DNA from: Phytoactinopolyspora halotolerans
Lineage (GTDB): Bacteria; Actinomycetota; Actinomycetes; Jiangellales; Jiangellaceae
Length of the DNA: 64,000 bases
NCBI RefSeq assembly: GCF_010550675.1
Contig: NZ_JAAGOA010000027.1
Span: forward strand, 39,793 to 103,792
Reading direction: 5' to 3'
Position numbers and translations under genes: made by a program. How positions within the stretch are numbered: the first letter of the stretch is position 1; each line of letters begins with the position of its first letter. This document shows, in pieces, positions 60,525-64,000 of the stretch. Under the pieces are notes generated by a model, which worked only from the letters and a program-made list of their open reading frames with translations, ran no database searches and was not told the DNA's origin.

Positions 60525-61154
60525 ATGAAGAACGTCTACGTCGTCACTCATCCCGAGTCGACGCACCATCTCGACGGCCTCGTCGGCGGGTGGTACGACT
60601 CCGGGCTGAGTGATCGAGGCGTCGCCCATGCCCGAGCCATCGCCGAAGCTCTTGCCAGTCGGCTGCCGAGCCCCACCGCCGATGTGGAGATCTACACCTC
60701 TGACCTGCTCCGAGCCCGCCGCACCGCTGAGATCATCGCTGAACATCTGGGCGTTAGCCTGATCGTCGACCCCGACCTTCGGGAGAAGTCCTACGGTGTG
60801 GCCGGCGGAAAGCCTCAGGCCTGGTTGGACGAGCGCTTCATCCCACCGCCCGAGCATGGCGAGCGCATGCGCCACGACGAGGGCATCGAAGGAGCCGAGA
60901 CCAAGTGGGATATGGCCGTGCGCGCATATGCCGCGATGAAGCGGATACAGGCTTCTGCCGCACCGCGTCAGATCGTGGTCTCACATGGAGGGACCGCCAC
61001 CTTCCTGCTCGCCGCGTGGGTCGGCATGCCGATCGAGGCCGCCGGTCTGGTCAGCTTCCGCTTCACCTCCGGAGGCATCTCCCTACTGCGCAAGGATGAC
61101 TACTTCCACAATCACCAGGTTTCCGAGCTCAACGACGTAAGCCACCTGACCTGA
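60525..61154 (+). CDS. Histidine-phosphatase-superfamily protein, THP variant
   Basis: A 209-residue phosphatase-like protein. Where the superfamily has R-H-G, this reads T8-H9-P10 in VVTHPESTHH, so the nucleophile histidine H9 is kept but its usual arginine and glycine are not. Other core residues are present: R63 in SDLLRARRTAE, E87 in LREKSYG and H154 in VVSHGGTA. The T-H-P form defines a subgroup common in actinobacteria with unknown substrate. It starts 6 bases after the preceding kinase gene. Confidence 0.85.
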   Translation: MKNVYVVTHPESTHHLDGLVGGWYDSGLSDRGVAHARAIAEALASRLPSPTADVEIYTSDLLRARRTAEIIAEHLGVSLIVDPDLREKSYGVAGGKPQAWLDERFIPPPEHGERMRHDEGIEGAETKWDMAVRAYAAMKRIQASAAPRQIVVSHGGTATFLLAAWVGMPIEAAGLVSFRFTSGGISLLRKDDYFHNHQVSELNDVSHLT

Positions 61155-61477
61155 CAACCGACGGGCGGGAGCACCGGCGAGCTGGAGTGATACGCACAGT
61201 TGACGGCGATCATGGCGGATCGATCTGCCGGATGGGTGTGCGTGCCTTGTGCCGGGCCCATGCGCCAACTGGCCGTGTTGGTAGAGGAAGCCGGTGAGCC
61301 GGGTGCACCCCGGACTTCGCCGTCGAGCAGCGCCATTCCCAGTACGGACCACGCCTCCCACCGGCGTCCGTGCAGCCGCGTGGTGTCCATCTCGCTGCGT
61401 AAACTGTTGGCTCGTATGCTCGTCCGTGATGTCAACGTGCACACCGACGGTTCCCCGTTCGACCGAAGGACTCAGCC
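61155..61477. other. Intergenic region, no gene recognised
   Basis: About 320 bases with several open frames on both strands but no motif or ribosome site. GAAGGA at 61462-61467 serves the next gene. Confidence 0.35.
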
Positions 61478-61777
61478 GTGCCCGACCGACCTGAGATTGT
61501 CTGCATCTGCGGCTCTACCCGGTTCGTGGACGAGATGCGTGCGGCGAACCGTGATCTGACCTTCGCAGGTGTCATCGTCGTCGCGCCAGGCGAAGCAGAC
61601 GAGTTGATCACCAACGAGCAGAAGACCGCGCTGGACGTCCTCCACCTGCGCAAGATCGACCTGGCTGACCGGGTTCTGGTCGTCAACCCCGGCGGGTATA
61701 TCGGCGAGTCCACGAGCAGGGAGATCGCATATGCCCACGCCACCGGCAAGCCGATCTCGTTCACCGATCCTGTCTGA
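61478..61777 (+). CDS. Nucleoside 2-deoxyribosyltransferase-like small protein
   Basis: A 99-residue protein with a Rossmann-like pattern: VCICGSTRFVDEM at the start, VIVVAPGE in the middle and DLADRVLVVNPGGYIGESTSREIAYAHATGKPI at the end. This resembles the core of the nucleoside 2-deoxyribosyltransferase/DUF4406 fold, including the GGYIGESTxREI stretch. It is short, and the catalytic role is not certain. GTG 61478 follows GAAGGA. It lies directly before the decayed insertion sequence. Confidence 0.75.
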   Translation: MPDRPEIVCICGSTRFVDEMRAANRDLTFAGVIVVAPGEADELITNEQKTALDVLHLRKIDLADRVLVVNPGGYIGESTSREIAYAHATGKPISFTDPV

Positions 61778-61831
61778 CCAGTAGACGCTTCGCGGTCCGC
61801 ACGGGCAACGAGTCTCGGTCAGCCTCCTAGC

Positions 61832-62574
61832 GTGTTGCAGAGGATCTTCGACGTCGTCTTGCGCAGCATTGTGCTTGTGTCGCGTGACGTGATCTCTGAT
61901 GAGGCGTGGTCAATACTCGGACCTTTGTTTCCTGCTGTGCAAGCTACGGGCCGTGCGCCGGTAGACCGACGCACGGTGGTCGAGGCGACGGCGTGGCGGG
62001 TTCGCACCGGGGCCCCGTGGTGTGATCTGCCCGAGCGGTTCGGGAACAGGAACACGATCTAGAAGAACTTCGACCGTGGTCGAAGGCCCGGGGGTCTGGG
62101 CGCGCGTCCTCGAGTAGGTCAAGGCGATGGCTGACCAGGGCGGCGACGTCGAGTGGATCGCGTCCATCGACTCCACGATCGTGCGTGTCCACCAACACGG
62201 CGCGACCCTGCCCAGGGACACAGGGGGCACGGTCGAACCACAAGAAGTTCGGAGATGAACCCCGCTGATCTCGCGATCGGCCGCTCCCGTGGCGTGTTGA
62301 CGACCAAGGCGCACCCTGGTCGCCGACGGCAAGGGGCGGACGCTGGCATTCGTCCTGACCGGTGAGCAGGTCGCGGACACAACCATGCTGTCCGACACCC
62401 TCGACGAGATCCGCGTGACCGGCGCGACCGGGCGGCCGCGTCAGCGCCTGGACCGGCTGCTGGCGGACAGGGGCGACGCTTCAGGGCGAACCGGGTGTGG
62501 CTGCGCGAGCGCGGCATCGCCACGACGATCCCGGAACGTGACGACCGGATCGCCCACCGCCGCAAACGACCTAG
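61832..62574 (+). pseudogene. Decayed IS5-family transposase
   Basis: The first segment (to 62062) matches the N-terminal half of an IS5-type transposase (VISDEAWSILGPLFP, GRAPVDRRTVVEATAWRVRTGAPWCDLPERFG). A TAG replaces a usual tyrosine codon before KNFDR at 62060-62062, and several frameshifts follow; later frames still show WIASIDSTIVRVHQHGA and GRTLAFVLTGEQVADTTML. It breaks off at 62574, where the IS701-like element begins. It cannot encode an active transposase. Confidence 0.8.
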
Positions 62575-62599
62575 TACTCCAGCCGTAGATCGTGATCTT
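62575..62599 (+). repeat. Left inverted repeat of the IS701-like element
   Basis: TACTCCAGCCGTAGATCGTG followed by ATCTT. Its reverse complement occurs at 63976-64000 without mismatch. Confidence 0.9.
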
Positions 62600-62650
62600 G
62601 GTCGTGTCGGTGCTGGATATGGAGCGGCCACCGCTCGATGATCTTGGTTT

Positions 62651-63976
62651 GTGAAGACACAAAATGATCTAGCGATGGCCGCAGGCCCAAGCGTAGACGT
62701 TGATAGATGGCACGTCGAGAGGCAGGTGCTGATGTCTCAGATCGCGTCGCGGTTCGCCCGTGTGGAGTCGTATCGGCGCGCGTGTGACCTGGTCACAGGG
62801 TTGATGTCGGATCTACCGAACAAGAACTGCTGGACGATCGCCGAGCACGTCGGGCATCAGAGTCCGGATGGGCTGCAGAACCTGTTGTTCAGGGCGTCGT
62901 GGGACACCGACGGTGTCCGCGACGACCTGCGTGGCTACGTGGTCGCCGGGCTTGGCGACGACGAGGCGATGCTGGTGGTGGACGAGACCGGCGATGTGAA
63001 GAAGGGAACCTGCACGGTCGGAGTGCAGCGGCAGTACACCGGCACCGCCGGCCGTGTGGAGAACGCGCAGGTAGCGGTATATCTGACCTATACCACTACG
63101 GCCGGGCACGCGTTCATCGACCGAGAACTCTATCTCCCGAAGTCGTGGACCGAAGGTGCCGAACGTCTCGCCGCAGCCGGCGTGCCTGACGATGTGGAGT
63201 TCGCGACCAAACCGGAGCTGGCTCGGCAGATGATCGCCCGGGCGCTGGATGCCGGGGTGAAGGCACAATGGGCCGGCGGCGACGAGGTCTACGGCGCCCA
63301 CCCTGGCCTTCGCAAAGAGCTGGAAGAACGCGGTGTCAGCTACGTCCTTGCCGTCGCGTGCGACCACCACGTCACGACCGGCATCGGTAAGCAACGCGCC
63401 GATAAGATCACCCAGCGGCTTCCGAAACGAGCTTGGCAACGCCACTCGGCCGGCCACGGCGCAAAAGGCCCACGGATGTATGACTGAGCATTGGCCGACA
63501 TCGCAGATGACGCCGAGCGGGGCGGGCACCGGTGGCTGCTGATCCGGCGCAACCACACGACCGGTGAGCTGGCCTACTACCGCTGCTACTCACCCGACCC
63601 AGTGCCGCTATCCGCGCTGGTCAGAGTCGCGGGCCGACGCTGGACGGTAGAGGAAAGCTTCCAGAGGGGCAAGGGACTATGTGGTCTGGACGAACACCAG
63701 GTCCGCACCTGGACTTCCTGGCGACGCTGGACCGTGCTGTCCATGCTCGCCTACGCCTTCCTCGCCGTCATTGCCGCAGCCGAACGACCACCACAACCCG
63801 AGCCCAACGACGAGCTTATCCCTTTGACCTGCAACGAGATCCAACACCTACTCAACAACCTCACCCGCCCAGGCGCCAACCGGATGCGCTGTATGCGCTG
63901 GTCAACCTGGCGCCGCAGACACCAGCACAGATCCCGGCACTGCCACTATCAACGCCGAACAGCGGGTCGAATATGA
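62651..63976 (+). pseudogene. IS701-family transposase with an in-frame TGA
   Basis: A DDE transposase frame of 441 codons broken by TGA at 63485-63487. Before it are VVDETGDVKKG (first catalytic aspartate D111) and WAGGDEVYG (second aspartate); after it are WTVEESFQRGKGLCGLDEH (catalytic glutamate) and MLAYAFLAVIAAA. The stop sits in RMYD*ALADIADD, where relatives have a tryptophan (YDWA), so a single TGG to TGA change explains it. Unless read through, the element is inactive. The C-terminal stop touches the right inverted repeat. Confidence 0.88.
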
Positions 63977-64000
63977 AGATCACGATCTACGGCTGGAGTA
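63976..64000 (-). repeat. Right inverted repeat of the IS701-like element
   Basis: AAGATCACGATCTACGGCTG followed by GAGTA, the exact reverse complement of the left end. It reaches the final base of the window. Confidence 0.9.

Larger units (their letters stand above)
62575..64000 (+). mobile_element. IS701-family insertion sequence, full length to the window edge
   Basis: An element bounded by 25-bp perfect inverted repeats (62575-62599 and 63976-64000) with a single transposase frame. It interrupts the IS5-like remnant after CTAG at 62571-62574, a likely 4-bp target duplication whose other copy would lie just outside the window. The transposase has one in-frame TGA. Confidence 0.88.

Overview
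The window comes from a high-GC actinomycete chromosome. Coding regions are very G+C rich, GTG starts are common, secreted proteins carry twin-arginine signals, and most intact genes belong to families typical of filamentous Actinobacteria (IclR, MocR, HxlR, MmyB-like XRE, YnfA, DUF6924, AbiEi-DUF559). I cannot name the genus. I see no rRNA, tRNA or CRISPR array.

Layout. 0-13.8 kb: a lone rfbA-like nucleotidyltransferase, an IclR regulator, an acetyltransferase, an unrecognised coiled-coil protein, a Gfo/Idh/MocA oxidoreductase without its usual EKP lysine, an AraC regulator coupled to a truncated integrase-like protein, a second AraC protein reduced to its DNA-binding domain, a MocR regulator with a palindromic operator, and a methyltransferase. 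13.9-33 kb: a mosaic of small stand-alone metabolic and regulatory genes (MFS/HxlR pair, Tat alkaline phosphatase, MerR-YnfA operon, higBA, TetR/SDR pair, VanZ, SnoaL-XRE operon, epoxide hydrolase). Their intergenic spaces carry nine copies of a 45-50 bp imperfect palindrome. 34-57 kb: a carbohydrate region with rmlC, a polysaccharide pyruvyltransferase-like gene, a seven-gene operon (GH78 alpha-L-rhamnosidase, Tat lipoprotein binding protein, dipeptide/glycoside-type ABC importer, FAD oxidoreductase) facing its own AraC regulator, and a five-gene operon (GT1 glycosyltransferase-rmlA-rmlD-rmlB-MFS exporter), with two more AraC regulators upstream. 57-61.8 kb: an SpoU-type methyltransferase, two small P-loop kinases, an esterase, a histidine phosphatase and a small deoxyribosyltransferase-like protein. 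61.8-64 kb: a decayed IS5-like transposase interrupted by an IS701-family element. The IS701 right inverted repeat ends exactly at the window edge, and its transposase has one in-frame TGA.

How parts may work together. The GT-rml-exporter operon makes dTDP-L-rhamnose, probably transfers it to an unknown acceptor and exports the product. The neighbouring operon encodes import of an oligosaccharide or glycoside and cytoplasmic removal of rhamnose. Together they could form a glycosylate/export and import/deglycosylate cycle, or two unrelated rhamnose functions that happen to be adjacent.

The signal I find most unusual is the palindrome family (ten copies, 13.9-58.8 kb). Its two arms are homologous but one lacks five bases (one G plus GCGT). 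All eight asymmetric copies point the same way on the plus strand whatever the neighbouring gene direction, while two other copies are symmetric (long/long and short/short).
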